Assembly: GCA_030429495.1 (NCBI GenBank)
Contig: JAUIFH010000007.1
Span: 62,001-126,000, forward strand
Length of the DNA: 64,000 nucleotides
Origin: Alphaproteobacteria bacterium
GTDB taxonomy: Bacteria > Pseudomonadota > Alphaproteobacteria > Rhodobacterales > Rhodobacteraceae
Reading direction: 5' to 3'
The notes below the pieces were generated by a model. It was not told the origin of the DNA, searched no databases, and saw nothing but the letters and a program-made list of their open reading frames with translations. The translations under genes and the position numbers were made by a program. This document shows positions 8,451 to 16,573 of this stretch, one piece after another (the stretch's first letter is position 1; each line of letters starts with the position of its first letter).

Positions 8451-9815
8451 ATGCCCGCCAATCTGACATTCGACGCGCTGAAGAAAGCCGTCTCCGCCGG
8501 GGAAATCGACACCGTCCTCGCCTGTTTCCCCGACATGCAGGGGCGGCTGATGGGCAAGCGTTTCGTCGCGCAGCACTTCGTCGATGGCGCGTGGGAGGAA
8601 ACCCATTGCTGCAACTACCTCTTGGCCGTCGATGTCGAGATGTACACGGTGCCGGGTTACAAATCGGCAAGCTGGGAAAAGGGCTATGGCGACTATGTGC
8701 TGAAGCCCGACCTCTCGACGCTGCGCCATGTCCCGTGGCTCGAAGGCACCGCGATGGTGCTTTGCGATCTGCTCGACCACCACACGCATGAGGAAGTGGC
8801 GGTCTCCCCTCGCGCGATCCTGAAACGGCAGATCGCCCGCGCCAAGAAGATGGGTTTCGACGCGATGATGGCGACGGAGCTGGAATTCTTCCTGTTTCAG
8901 GACAGCTTTGACGACCTGAATGACCGGGGCTACCAGAGCCTTCAGGCCCTTGGCCGCCACAATATCGACTATTCGATCTTTGGCACGACCAAGGAAGAGA
9001 GCGTGATGCGCGCCATCCGCAACGGGCTTTGGGGCGCAGGCATCCCGATCGAAAACTCCAAGGGCGAGGCGGAAGTCGGGCAGGAAGAGATCAACGCGAA
9101 ATATTCCGACGCGATGGACACCGCCGACATGCACGCCATCATCAAGAACGGCGTGAAAGAAATCGCCTTCCGAAAGGGCCGCGCCGTGACCTTCATGGCA
9201 AAGTACAGCCATGAAAAAGCGGGCTCTTCCAGCCATGTGCACCAGTCCCTGTGGAAGAACGGCAAGCCCGCCTTCCGGGATGAAAAGGACCCGCATGGCA
9301 TGTCGGACCTGATGCGCCACTACGTCGCCGGGCAACTGACCTATGCCCGCGAATTCACGCTGTGTCTCGCACCCTATGTCAACAGCTACAAGCGCTTCGT
9401 CGTCGGCATGTTCGCCCCCACGAAGGCGGTCTGGTCCTTCGACAACCGCACCGCCGGCTTCCGCGTCTGCGGCGAGAACACCAAGGCGATCCGTGTCGAA
9501 TGCCGGATCGGCGGGGCCGACCTCAACCCCTATCTCGCCTGCGCCGGTCTGCTGGCGGCGGGTCTGGCTGGGATCGAACAGAAGCTGGAACTGGAACCCG
9601 CGATCACCGGCGATATTTACCACGCCAAACGCGTGCGCGAGATCCCGCATACTCTGGGCGAGGCGGCGAGCCTGATGAACAAGTCCAAGATGCTGCGCGC
9701 CGCGTTCGGCGATGACGTGGTGGATCACTACGTCCATGCGGCGGAGTGGGAGATTCACGAACAGAACCGCGTCGTTACCGACTGGGAATTGAAACGGGGC
9801 TTTGAACGGCTCTGA
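8451..9815 (+). CDS. Glutamine synthetase family ligase (PuuA/IpuC-like)
   Basis: This 454-residue protein has the GS fold: MATELEFFLF (metal glutamate), EVGQEEINAKYSDA, the SHVHQSLW histidine loop and RVECRIGGADLNPY. It lacks the short GSI adenylylation-tyrosine region of housekeeping GlnA, and sits among catabolic genes. This fits the gamma-glutamyl-amine ligase branch (PuuA for putrescine, IpuC for isopropylamine/alaninol), which activates glutamate with ATP and attaches it to an amine. The ATG at 8451 follows a GAGGGA; an upstream TTG at 8445 would add two residues. The amine substrate is unknown. Confidence 0.85.
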   Translation: MPANLTFDALKKAVSAGEIDTVLACFPDMQGRLMGKRFVAQHFVDGAWEETHCCNYLLAVDVEMYTVPGYKSASWEKGYGDYVLKPDLSTLRHVPWLEGTAMVLCDLLDHHTHEEVAVSPRAILKRQIARAKKMGFDAMMATELEFFLFQDSFDDLNDRGYQSLQALGRHNIDYSIFGTTKEESVMRAIRNGLWGAGIPIENSKGEAEVGQEEINAKYSDAMDTADMHAIIKNGVKEIAFRKGRAVTFMAKYSHEKAGSSSHVHQSLWKNGKPAFRDEKDPHGMSDLMRHYVAGQLTYAREFTLCLAPYVNSYKRFVVGMFAPTKAVWSFDNRTAGFRVCGENTKAIRVECRIGGADLNPYLACAGLLAAGLAGIEQKLELEPAITGDIYHAKRVREIPHTLGEAASLMNKSKMLRAAFGDDVVDHYVHAAEWEIHEQNRVVTDWELKRGFERL

Positions 9816-9852
9816 GGATAACGGGCGCCACCGGGCGCCGAGTGAGGACCAA

Positions 9853-11241
9853 ATGACCAAGATGATCCAATGTATCTCGCCCGTGGACGGGCGGGTCTAT
9901 GCCGAACGCGCGCCCCTGTCGCCGGAGGCGGCGGCAGCCTCGGTGGCGCGGGCCAAGGCGGCGCAGGGCGCATGGGCCGCCCGCCCGCTTGAGGACCGCA
10001 TCAGGCTGGTGCAGGCGGGTGTCGCCAATCTCAACGCCGACAAGGACCGGATTGTCGAGGAACTAGCCTGGCAAATGGGCCGCCCGACGCGCTTCGGCGG
10101 CGAATTCGGCGGTCTGAACGAACGGTCGAATTTCATGGCCGGCATCGCGGCCGAGGCTTTGGCCCCGATGGTGGTTGAGGACAGCGGCACCTTTGCCCGC
10201 CGCATCGAATTCGCTCCCCACGGCGTCGTCTTCGTCGTCGCACCCTGGAACTATCCCTACATGACCGCGATGAACACGATCGTTCCCGCGCTGATCGCCG
10301 GGAATTCAGTCATCCTCAAGCACGCCAGCCAGACTCTCGTCGTCGGAGACCGCATCGCCGAGGCCCTGCACAAGGCGGGTGTGCCCGAGGATGTGTTCCA
10401 AAACATCGTACTTGATCATTCGGGGACCGAAAAGCTGATCGCCGACCGCTCCTTCGGTTTCGTCAATTTCACCGGCTCGGTCGGCGGCGGACAGGCGATC
10501 GAACGGGCGGCCGCAGGCACCTTCACCGCGCTCGGTCTCGAACTCGGCGGCAAGGACCCCGGCTACGTGATGGAGGATGCCGACCTCGACTGGGCCGTCG
10601 ATACGCTGATGGACGGCGCGATGTACAATGCCGGGCAGTGCTGCTGCGGGATCGAACGTATCTATGTCAATCACAAGCTTTACGATGACTTCGTCGAAAT
10701 GGCTGTGAACTGGGTCAACACTCTGAAGCTCGGCAGCCCGTTCGACGCCGAAACGACCCTCGGCCCGATGGCCAACAAGCGTTTCGCCGCAACCGTCCGC
10801 GCCCAGACCGAAGAGGCCGTGGCGGCGGGCGCGAAGACCCTGATCGAACGGCAGAACTTCCCGGCTGACGATGGCGGGGCTTACCTGATGCCACAGGTTC
10901 TGGTGAATGTCGATCACTCCATGCGGGTGATGACCGAGGAGAGCTTCGGCCCCGTCGTCGGCATCATGCCGGTGAAGTCCGACGAGGAGGCGCTCGCCCT
11001 CATGAACGACAGCCCCTATGGGTTGACGGCCAGCCTCTGGACCCAGGATCAGGACCGCGCGTGGAACATCGCGCGCAAGATCGACACGGGCACCGTCTTC
11101 ATGAACCGCGCCGACTATCTCGACCCGGCGATCTGCTGGACCGGCTGCAAGGATACCGGCCGCGGCGTCGGTCTTTCCAAGCTCGGCTACCAGTCCGTCA
11201 CCCGTCCCCGTTCCTACCACTTCCGCAAGGTGAAAGCATGA
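9853..11241 (+). CDS. Aldehyde dehydrogenase family protein
   Basis: This 462-residue NAD(P)-dependent aldehyde dehydrogenase shows the proton-relay glutamate in LELGGKDP (Glu230) and the catalytic cysteine in the unusual triple NAGQCCCGIE (Cys264 by the GQxC pattern). The cofactor-fold motif FTGSVGGGQAIERAA is present. It follows the GS-like ligase and overlaps the iron alcohol dehydrogenase start (ATGA), so it probably oxidises the aldehyde the latter makes, perhaps while the nitrogen carries a glutamyl group as in the Puu pathway. The ATG at 9853 follows a GTGAGGA; an in-frame earlier codon would lie in the ligase gene. Confidence 0.88.
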   Translation: MTKMIQCISPVDGRVYAERAPLSPEAAAASVARAKAAQGAWAARPLEDRIRLVQAGVANLNADKDRIVEELAWQMGRPTRFGGEFGGLNERSNFMAGIAAEALAPMVVEDSGTFARRIEFAPHGVVFVVAPWNYPYMTAMNTIVPALIAGNSVILKHASQTLVVGDRIAEALHKAGVPEDVFQNIVLDHSGTEKLIADRSFGFVNFTGSVGGGQAIERAAAGTFTALGLELGGKDPGYVMEDADLDWAVDTLMDGAMYNAGQCCCGIERIYVNHKLYDDFVEMAVNWVNTLKLGSPFDAETTLGPMANKRFAATVRAQTEEAVAAGAKTLIERQNFPADDGGAYLMPQVLVNVDHSMRVMTEESFGPVVGIMPVKSDEEALALMNDSPYGLTASLWTQDQDRAWNIARKIDTGTVFMNRADYLDPAICWTGCKDTGRGVGLSKLGYQSVTRPRSYHFRKVKA

Positions 11242-12386
11242 CCGCGCCTACCGCCAACTGGTCCTATCCGACCGCCGTCAAATTCGGCCCCGGCCGCATC
11301 CGGGAACTTGCCGATCACTGCAAGGCCGTCGGCATGAAGAAGCCGCTGCTCGTCACCGACAAGGCGCTTGCCGCGCTGCCGATCACCGCGCAGGCGCTCG
11401 ACATCCTCAACGCTGCCGGGCTCGGCCGCGCGGTCTTTTCCGAGGTCGATCCCAACCCCAATGAGATGAACATGGAGGCCGGTCTCAAGGTCTACCGCGC
11501 CGGTGGCCATGACGGCGTCGTCTGCTTCGGCGGCGGATCGGCGCTCGACCTTGGCAAGATGGTCGCGCTGATGGTCGACCAGAAGGTCAGCGTGTGGGAA
11601 CTTGAGGATGTGGGCGACTGGTGGACCCGCGCCAACCCCGCGACCATCGCGCCGATCATCGCAGTGCCGACCACGGCAGGCACCGGTTCGGAAGTGGGGC
11701 GCGCGGGCGTCCTGACCAATTCTGCGACCCACAAGAAGAAGATCATCTTCCACCCGAAGCTTCTACCCGCTGTCACGATCTGCGACCCGGAACTGACCGT
11801 GGGAATGCCGAAATTCATCACGGCCGGTACCGGCATGGACGCGCTCGCTCATTGCCTCGAGGCCTACAGTTCGCCCTTCTACCACCCGATGTCGCAGGGC
11901 ATCGCGCTGGAAGGCATGCGGCTGGTGTTCGAAAACCTGCCGAAGGTCTATGCCAATCCGACCGATCTGGAGGCCCGCGCCCATATGATGAGCGCCGCCG
12001 CCATGGGCGCGGTGGCATTCCAGAAGGGGCTCGGTGCGATCCATTCGCTGTCGCACCCCGTTGGCGCGGTCTACGGTACCCATCACGGCACCACGAACGC
12101 TGTGGTGATGCCGATGGTTCTGGACTTCAACCGCCACGCCATCGAAGGGCGCATCGAACAGGCCGCCGCCTATTTGGGCATCAAGGGCGGCTTCGACGGC
12201 TTCCGGACACGGGTCATGGACCTTCGCTCCGAACTTTCCATCCCGGAGAACCTGACCGCGATGGGGGTCGAGGCATCGCGACTTGACGAGCTGACGGATA
12301 TGGCGCTCGAAGACCCGTCCTGCGGTGGCAACCCGGTCGAGATGACGCGCGAAAACACCCGCGCCCTCTACGAGGCCTGCACGTAA
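11238..12386 (+). CDS. Iron-containing alcohol dehydrogenase (group III)
   Basis: This 382-residue protein belongs to the FucO/AdhB type. Its metal ligands fall in the expected spacing: Asp201 and His205 in GMDALAHCLEAY, His269 in IHSLSHP and His283 in GTHHGT. The nucleotide motif is FGGGSALDLGK, followed by PTTAGTGSEVGRAGV. It would interconvert an alcohol and an aldehyde with NAD(H). As the last gene of the TRAP-ligase-ALDH operon, it hints that the imported compound carries a hydroxyl group, for example an amino alcohol. The reaction direction is inferred. Confidence 0.9.
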   Translation: MTAPTANWSYPTAVKFGPGRIRELADHCKAVGMKKPLLVTDKALAALPITAQALDILNAAGLGRAVFSEVDPNPNEMNMEAGLKVYRAGGHDGVVCFGGGSALDLGKMVALMVDQKVSVWELEDVGDWWTRANPATIAPIIAVPTTAGTGSEVGRAGVLTNSATHKKKIIFHPKLLPAVTICDPELTVGMPKFITAGTGMDALAHCLEAYSSPFYHPMSQGIALEGMRLVFENLPKVYANPTDLEARAHMMSAAAMGAVAFQKGLGAIHSLSHPVGAVYGTHHGTTNAVVMPMVLDFNRHAIEGRIEQAAAYLGIKGGFDGFRTRVMDLRSELSIPENLTAMGVEASRLDELTDMALEDPSCGGNPVEMTRENTRALYEACT

Positions 12387-12424
12387 GGCAGGCCGTGCCC
12401 CCCCGATCCGTTGCGTTTTTGCAA

Positions 12425-12455
12425 GCCTTCCGGCGGCAGCCCGCCGTCGGAAGGC
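12425..12455 (+). terminator. Strong hairpin after the alcohol dehydrogenase
   Basis: A 13-pair stem (one G-T pair) with a five-base loop, arms 12425-12437 and 12443-12455, lies 38 bases after the operon stop. No T-run follows, so it may act with Rho or simply protect the 3' end. Confidence 0.45.
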
Positions 12456-12467
12456 CCGCATCACTGC

Positions 12468-12483
12468 TTGCCTCTAGAGGCAA
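12468..12483. promoter_or_regulatory. 16-base perfect palindrome upstream of yjbH
   Basis: TTGCCTCTAGAGGCAA is a perfect palindrome lying 44 bases before the yjbH start. A TATAGT at 12497-12502 could be the -10 box of the yjbH promoter, placing the palindrome over its -35 zone. This is a typical operator position; the regulator is unknown. Confidence 0.4.
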
Positions 12484-12527
12484 CCGCCGAACCCTGTATA
12501 GTGTTGGCAAAACGAACGGAGAGCAGG

Positions 12528-14636
12528 TTGCGGGGGCAGCGTAGAACTGGTCTGTTGATTGCAGGCGCCGCGACATTCGGCGCGGTCATCGCCTATGCCG
12601 ACCCGATTTTGAAGCCGCGTCCAAGCACGTTCGGTCTGCCAGGCCTCATCGACATGCCGACGGCGGAAAGCGAAGCGGAAGGCACGCTCGGCGCCTCGGT
12701 CTTCCGGTTCGAGGGCGGATTGCGGGTCAGCACCACCTTCCAGGTAACCGACCGGCTGTCAGGTGCGTTCCGCTACTCACGCGTTCCGGGGATTTTCACC
12801 GGCGGATCGGCACTTTACGACCGCTCCTTCGACCTCCACTACCGCCTGCTGGACGAGAAAGGCCTGCGCCCTGCCGTCGCGATCGGACTGCGCGATTTCA
12901 TCGGCACGGGCATCTATTCGGGCGAATACATTGTCGCCACCAAGTCCATCACACCGCGCCTGAAGGCGACGGCGGGTCTCGGCTGGGGCAGGCTCGGCAG
13001 CGAAGGCGATATCGGCAGCCCGTTCGGCGACCGCCCGGTGCTTGACTACGGTGAAGGGGGCAAAGCCAATACCGACCAGTGGTTCCGCGGTCCCGCCGCG
13101 CCCTTCTTCGGGCTTGCCTGGCAGGCAACCGACAAGCTGACATTCAAGGCGGAGTATTCGTCGGACGCATACACACAGGAGACGGCGGCCAGCACGTTCT
13201 CACGCGATTCATCGGTCAACCTGGGCTTCGACTATCAGGTCAACCGCTCGGCCAGCGTTTCGGGCTACTACCTCTTTGGTTCGGAAATCGGGTTGCAGTT
13301 CAACCTCGCTATCGACCCGCGCCGCGCGCCAGCACCGAGCGGGCTAGAACAGGCGCCGCTTCCGGTCCGTCCGCGCCCGTCGCGCGCCAGCGACCCGGTC
13401 GCCTATCAGGTCGGCTGGACGACCGATCCGAATGTGCATCCGGGCGTTCAGGCAGCGGTCGCGAAAGCGCTTGAGAACGACGGGCAGACGCTTGAAAGCA
13501 TGGCGCTCTCGGCAAACCGCGCCGAGGTCCGTATCCGCAATCACCGCTACCTGGCCCAGCCGCAGGCGATAGGCCGCACTGCCCGCATCCTTACGCGCGC
13601 CCTGCCGCCGTCGGTGGAAACGCTTGTGATCACATCGGTCGCGGAAGGGATGCCGGCATCGTCGGTCACATTCCGCCGCAGCGACATAGAGGCACTGGAA
13701 AGCGAGGAGTCGCTCTCCATCCTGCAACAGGCCGATTTCAGCGACCCGCTGAACGGGCCGAATTCCGGCTTGGTGCCGACACCCGGCGTGTATCCACGAT
13801 TTTCGTGGGCCCTGTCGCCCTACGCCGAAGCCTCCGTCTTCGACCCCGACGACCCGATCCGTGCCGATGTCGGCATCCAGCTTTCGGGCCGTTACGAAAT
13901 CGTGCCCGGCCTAATCCTGTCGGGCCGCGCCCGCAAGAAGGTCGCCGGCAATCTCGACGACTCCACGCGCATCTCGGATTCGACGCTTCGCCATGTACGT
14001 TCCGATCTCGTGGAGTATCAGAAGCAGGGCGACCCCGCGCTGCACGACCTGACGCTGGCATGGTACACCCGCCCAGCGCCCAACCTCTATGGCCGAGTGA
14101 CCGTCGGTCTTCTTGAGCGGATGTATGGCGGGGTGTCGGGCGAGCTTCTCTGGAAGCGCGTCGACAGCCCCTTCGCGCTCGGCGTTGAGGTCAACCACGT
14201 CAAGCAGCGCGACTTCGACACGCTCTTTACCTTCCGCGACTACGAGACGACGACGGGCCATGTCTCCGCCTATTACGATTTCGGCAACGGATTCCACGGG
14301 CAGGTCGATGTCGGCCGGTATCTGGTCGGCGACTGGGGCGCGACCTTCACGCTCGACCGCGAATTCGCGAATGGATGGAAGGTCGGCGCATACGCGACCT
14401 TCACCGACGTGTCCTCGGCCGAGTTCGGCGAAGGCTCCTTCGACAAGGGCGTGCGCCTGACGATCCCGGTTTCCTGGACGACAGGTCAGCCGTCGCGCAA
14501 CACGGTCGAGACGGTCATCAAGCCGCTCAACCGGGACGGCGGGGCGCGTCTCAACGTCAACGGACGACTTTACGAGACAATCCGCGACACGCATCAGGGC
14601 GACATGCAGATCCAGTGGGGGAGGTTCTGGCGGTGA
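12528..14636 (+). CDS. yjbH: YjbH/GfcD-like outer-membrane exopolysaccharide protein
   Basis: This protein of about 702 residues is of the YjbH family, predicted beta-rich outer-membrane proteins made from exopolysaccharide (yjbEFGH, gfc) operons. It has a signal sequence (GLLIAGAATFGAVIAYADP) followed by the family start STFGLPGLIDMPTAESEAEG, and many alternating aromatic strands, ending in WGRFW. I chose the TTG at 12528 because it follows a CGGAGAG and places the signal peptide at the N-terminus; the frame is open further upstream but without a convincing start. It overlaps yjbF by four bases (GTGA). The export role in a polysaccharide secretion system is family knowledge, not seen here. 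Confidence 0.82.
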   Translation: MRGQRRTGLLIAGAATFGAVIAYADPILKPRPSTFGLPGLIDMPTAESEAEGTLGASVFRFEGGLRVSTTFQVTDRLSGAFRYSRVPGIFTGGSALYDRSFDLHYRLLDEKGLRPAVAIGLRDFIGTGIYSGEYIVATKSITPRLKATAGLGWGRLGSEGDIGSPFGDRPVLDYGEGGKANTDQWFRGPAAPFFGLAWQATDKLTFKAEYSSDAYTQETAASTFSRDSSVNLGFDYQVNRSASVSGYYLFGSEIGLQFNLAIDPRRAPAPSGLEQAPLPVRPRPSRASDPVAYQVGWTTDPNVHPGVQAAVAKALENDGQTLESMALSANRAEVRIRNHRYLAQPQAIGRTARILTRALPPSVETLVITSVAEGMPASSVTFRRSDIEALESEESLSILQQADFSDPLNGPNSGLVPTPGVYPRFSWALSPYAEASVFDPDDPIRADVGIQLSGRYEIVPGLILSGRARKKVAGNLDDSTRISDSTLRHVRSDLVEYQKQGDPALHDLTLAWYTRPAPNLYGRVTVGLLERMYGGVSGELLWKRVDSPFALGVEVNHVKQRDFDTLFTFRDYETTTGHVSAYYDFGNGFHGQVDVGRYLVGDWGATFTLDREFANGWKVGAYATFTDVSSAEFGEGSFDKGVRLTIPVSWTTGQPSRNTVETVIKPLNRDGGARLNVNGRLYETIRDTHQGDMQIQWGRFWR

Positions 14637-15355
14637 CCCAGCGGACATTCCCCATGGCAGGGAGCAAGGCTTTGCTGTCAATTCTGGCGCTCGGCTTCCT
14701 CGGGCTTTCCGGCTGCGGATCGGATACGTCCAAGACCGAAAGCGGACGCATCGTGCTTACTGTCGCCAAGGGTCTCAAGGAAAAGCTGGCGCCGGGCAAG
14801 GCCGCAGCCGGCGCAACGGCACCGGACCCCGACAAATTGGCGGCGGCGGCAAAAGCCGCCTTCGCCGGACCGATCATCCTCGCTCAGTTCGAGCAGACCC
14901 GCGCCCTGACCGTGCTGGGTGAATACGGTCGCAACGGCACCGTGCGGACCTATTCGACACCCGACAAGCAGACGCTGTCCCTGCGCCACGGCCTTCTTGT
15001 CGCGACACGGGGCCTCGGCAACGACCTGATGTCGTCAGAGCATGGCAATGCGGCTTCACTCATCACCCGGCGTCAGGCCGGCAGCACGGACCGGACCTAC
15101 CGCTACCTGGACGGTGAGGGCCGGGAACGTCCGTTGCCGATGCGCTGCAACGTGACCCGCGGAGCGGCAAAGAACCTCACCCTCTCCGGCACCGGTTACG
15201 CAACAGTGCAGATGGATGAGACCTGCAGCGTGGTGGGCCAGCCGCTGACCATCACCAACAGCTATTGGGTGACGGGTTCAGGCACCGTGGCCCTGTCGCA
15301 CCAATGGATCGGTCCGGCGATTGGCCATGTCACGATCCAGCTCGTCCGGCCCTGA
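14633..15355 (+). CDS. yjbF: YjbF/GfcB-like lipoprotein
   Basis: This 240-residue protein has a lipoprotein signal with lipobox LSGC near residue 26 and a body rich in beta structure, matching the YjbF/GfcB family that accompanies YjbH. Conserved-looking parts are TYSTPDKQTLSLRHGLLVAT and RGLGNDLMSS. The GTG at 14633 overlaps the yjbH stop and follows GGGGGAGG; an ATG at 14654 is an alternative that would still keep the lipobox. A GfcC (YjbG) partner is not present next to it. It should sit in the periplasmic face of the outer membrane. Confidence 0.82.
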   Translation: MTQRTFPMAGSKALLSILALGFLGLSGCGSDTSKTESGRIVLTVAKGLKEKLAPGKAAAGATAPDPDKLAAAAKAAFAGPIILAQFEQTRALTVLGEYGRNGTVRTYSTPDKQTLSLRHGLLVATRGLGNDLMSSEHGNAASLITRRQAGSTDRTYRYLDGEGRERPLPMRCNVTRGAAKNLTLSGTGYATVQMDETCSVVGQPLTITNSYWVTGSGTVALSHQWIGPAIGHVTIQLVRP

Positions 15356-15384
15356 TGGCGGCCTGAAACCTGCCCCGCAAACGG

Positions 15385-15412
15385 AAAAGGCCGGATGGTC
15401 ACCCATCCGGCC
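15385..15412 (-). terminator. Intrinsic terminator of the small YjbE-like gene
   Basis: A perfect 10-pair stem (15389-15398 with 15403-15412, loop of four) is followed on the minus strand by TTTT. It lies 28 bases after the stop of the small secreted-protein gene and may also slow transcription arriving from yjbF. Confidence 0.8.
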
Positions 15413-15440
15413 CTAACAATGATTCGGCGGCTGTTGCGGA

Positions 15441-15638
15441 TCAGGAGTCCGAGGACGAGGCCGCAAGCGCGCCGAGAAGCAGCAGCGCCGGCAGAATGAC
15501 CAGAGCAGAACTCGAGCCGGCGGCGCCGGCTTCTACCGCGATCGGGTCGCCTTCGACGATCGGCGCTTCGAGGCCACCGGCCATCGCTGCGCTTGCGGAC
15601 AGGCCGAGAACCGCCGCGAGTGTAACGAGTTTCTTCAT
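15441..15638 (-). CDS. Small secreted YjbE/GfcA-like protein
   Basis: This 65-residue protein has a clean signal peptide (MKKLVTLAAVLGLSASAAMA, cleaved before GG), a short acidic linker, and a hydrophobic C-terminal segment (ALVILPALLLLGALAA) ending in SSSDS. It resembles in size and layout the YjbE/GfcA proteins encoded with yjbFGH in enterics: a signal peptide followed by a Ser/Ala/Gly-rich tail. Here it is transcribed towards yjbF from its own unit with a good Shine-Dalgarno (GGAGAG) and a strong terminator. The relation to YjbE is an inference from layout, not from strong identity. Confidence 0.6.
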   Translation of the reverse strand: MKKLVTLAAVLGLSASAAMAGGLEAPIVEGDPIAVEAGAAGSSSALVILPALLLLGALAASSSDS

Positions 15639-15748
15639 CGCATCTCTCCGCTAGGAATAGGATACCAACCGCCTTCACGGCAGCTTCACTCCCCACGGTA
15701 CACAATCCTGACGCGAAGCAAAGCGGAATCCGCCAGAACGGCGGAGGT

Positions 15749-15774
15749 CGGCCGATACTGTTGCGGATCGGCCG
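15749..15774 (-). terminator. Inverted repeat just after the CAP-domain gene
   Basis: Arms CGGCCGAT and ATCGGCCG (spacer ten) begin four bases after the CAP gene stop. A second small hairpin, CCGCC-N5-GGCGG, follows at 15730-15744. Neither has a T-run, so this may be a Rho-assisted or 3'-protecting structure. Confidence 0.35.
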
Positions 15775-15777
15775 GCC

Positions 15778-16413
15778 TCATCCCGCGAAGTTTTGCGAAA
15801 CGTAGAAGCGACCGCAATAACCCGCCTTCGGATCGAAGCCCAGGCCGGAACCGACGTAGCTAACCTTCTGGTCGAGGATATTGCGCCGGTGAACGGCGGA
15901 AGCCATCCAGAGGTTCACGATCGTCCGGGCAAGCGATGCGTAGCTGTGCGGCGGAATGGCCTTGCCATCCCTAGAAGCGAAACCGCAATTGGCCCGGTCG
16001 GTGAACTTGAACGGTTTCCCGTCGATCTGATAGTGCGAAACAAGGCCGATATTCTCGGAACCCGCCCGGAACCGGAGGCCCGAGGCGCGAATGCGCGCAA
16101 CGGTCGTGGCCTGCCCCGAAACGCGGGACTTGTGCGACAGGTTTTGCGCGCGGGCCATCCACTGGGCATGAGTACCGGCCACCTTGCGCAACCCCTTTGC
16201 GGCAGAGAGTTTGGACAGCCCCGCCTTGCAGCGATGATAGTTGACCTCGGCCCGGACCGATGCGTCGATCAGCGGCTGGTCGATGCGCCCGCCCGGTGCG
16301 ATGGCGGCATTCGCACCAGCTGGCAGGTTTCGCGAACAGGCCTGCGCGCTTGCCGCGAACAGGACCGATCCGATCAGGGCCGCAGTCAGGGGCTTAAAAA
16401 TTCTCGCTGCCAT
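15778..16413 (-). CDS. Secreted CAP-domain (SCP/PR-1-like, YkwD type) protein
   Basis: This 211-residue protein has a signal peptide ending near ASAQA, then a CAP domain (about residues 45-210). Recognisable parts are LSAAKGLRKVAGTHAQWMA, the LSHKSRV histidine, GSENIG (the metal/active-site glutamate area), and VNLWMASAVHRRNIL near the end, the standard WxxSxxHxxNIL-type block. Such bacterial proteins are exported; their activity is poorly known. The start at 16413 follows GGAAGGAAAGG and places the signal peptide first; the frame is open upstream to 16686 but the added part is low-quality. It is divergent from ugd. Confidence 0.85.
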   Translation of the reverse strand: MAARIFKPLTAALIGSVLFAASAQACSRNLPAGANAAIAPGGRIDQPLIDASVRAEVNYHRCKAGLSKLSAAKGLRKVAGTHAQWMARAQNLSHKSRVSGQATTVARIRASGLRFRAGSENIGLVSHYQIDGKPFKFTDRANCGFASRDGKAIPPHSYASLARTIVNLWMASAVHRRNILDQKVSYVGSGLGFDPKAGYCGRFYVSQNFAG

Positions 16414-16573
16414 CAGCCTTTCCTTCCGTCGACAATCCCTCGTGGTTCCTGGGCCACTGTGCATGAAACTTGGGCAATAACGTGACCCGCAGCCGTCAAA
16501 TCCGGGCCGGGGCGTTGACACCGGGAAAGCTAATGCCCCATGTCGTCGCTGTGCATTTGACGAGGGCTGATTG

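Noticed and set aside
7281-9860. 859-codon open frame on the minus strand opposite the TRAP binding protein and the GS-like ligase
   Set aside because: It is antisense to two well-recognised genes, has low-complexity Arg/Gly/His-rich text and no family pattern; such long shadow frames are common at this GC content.
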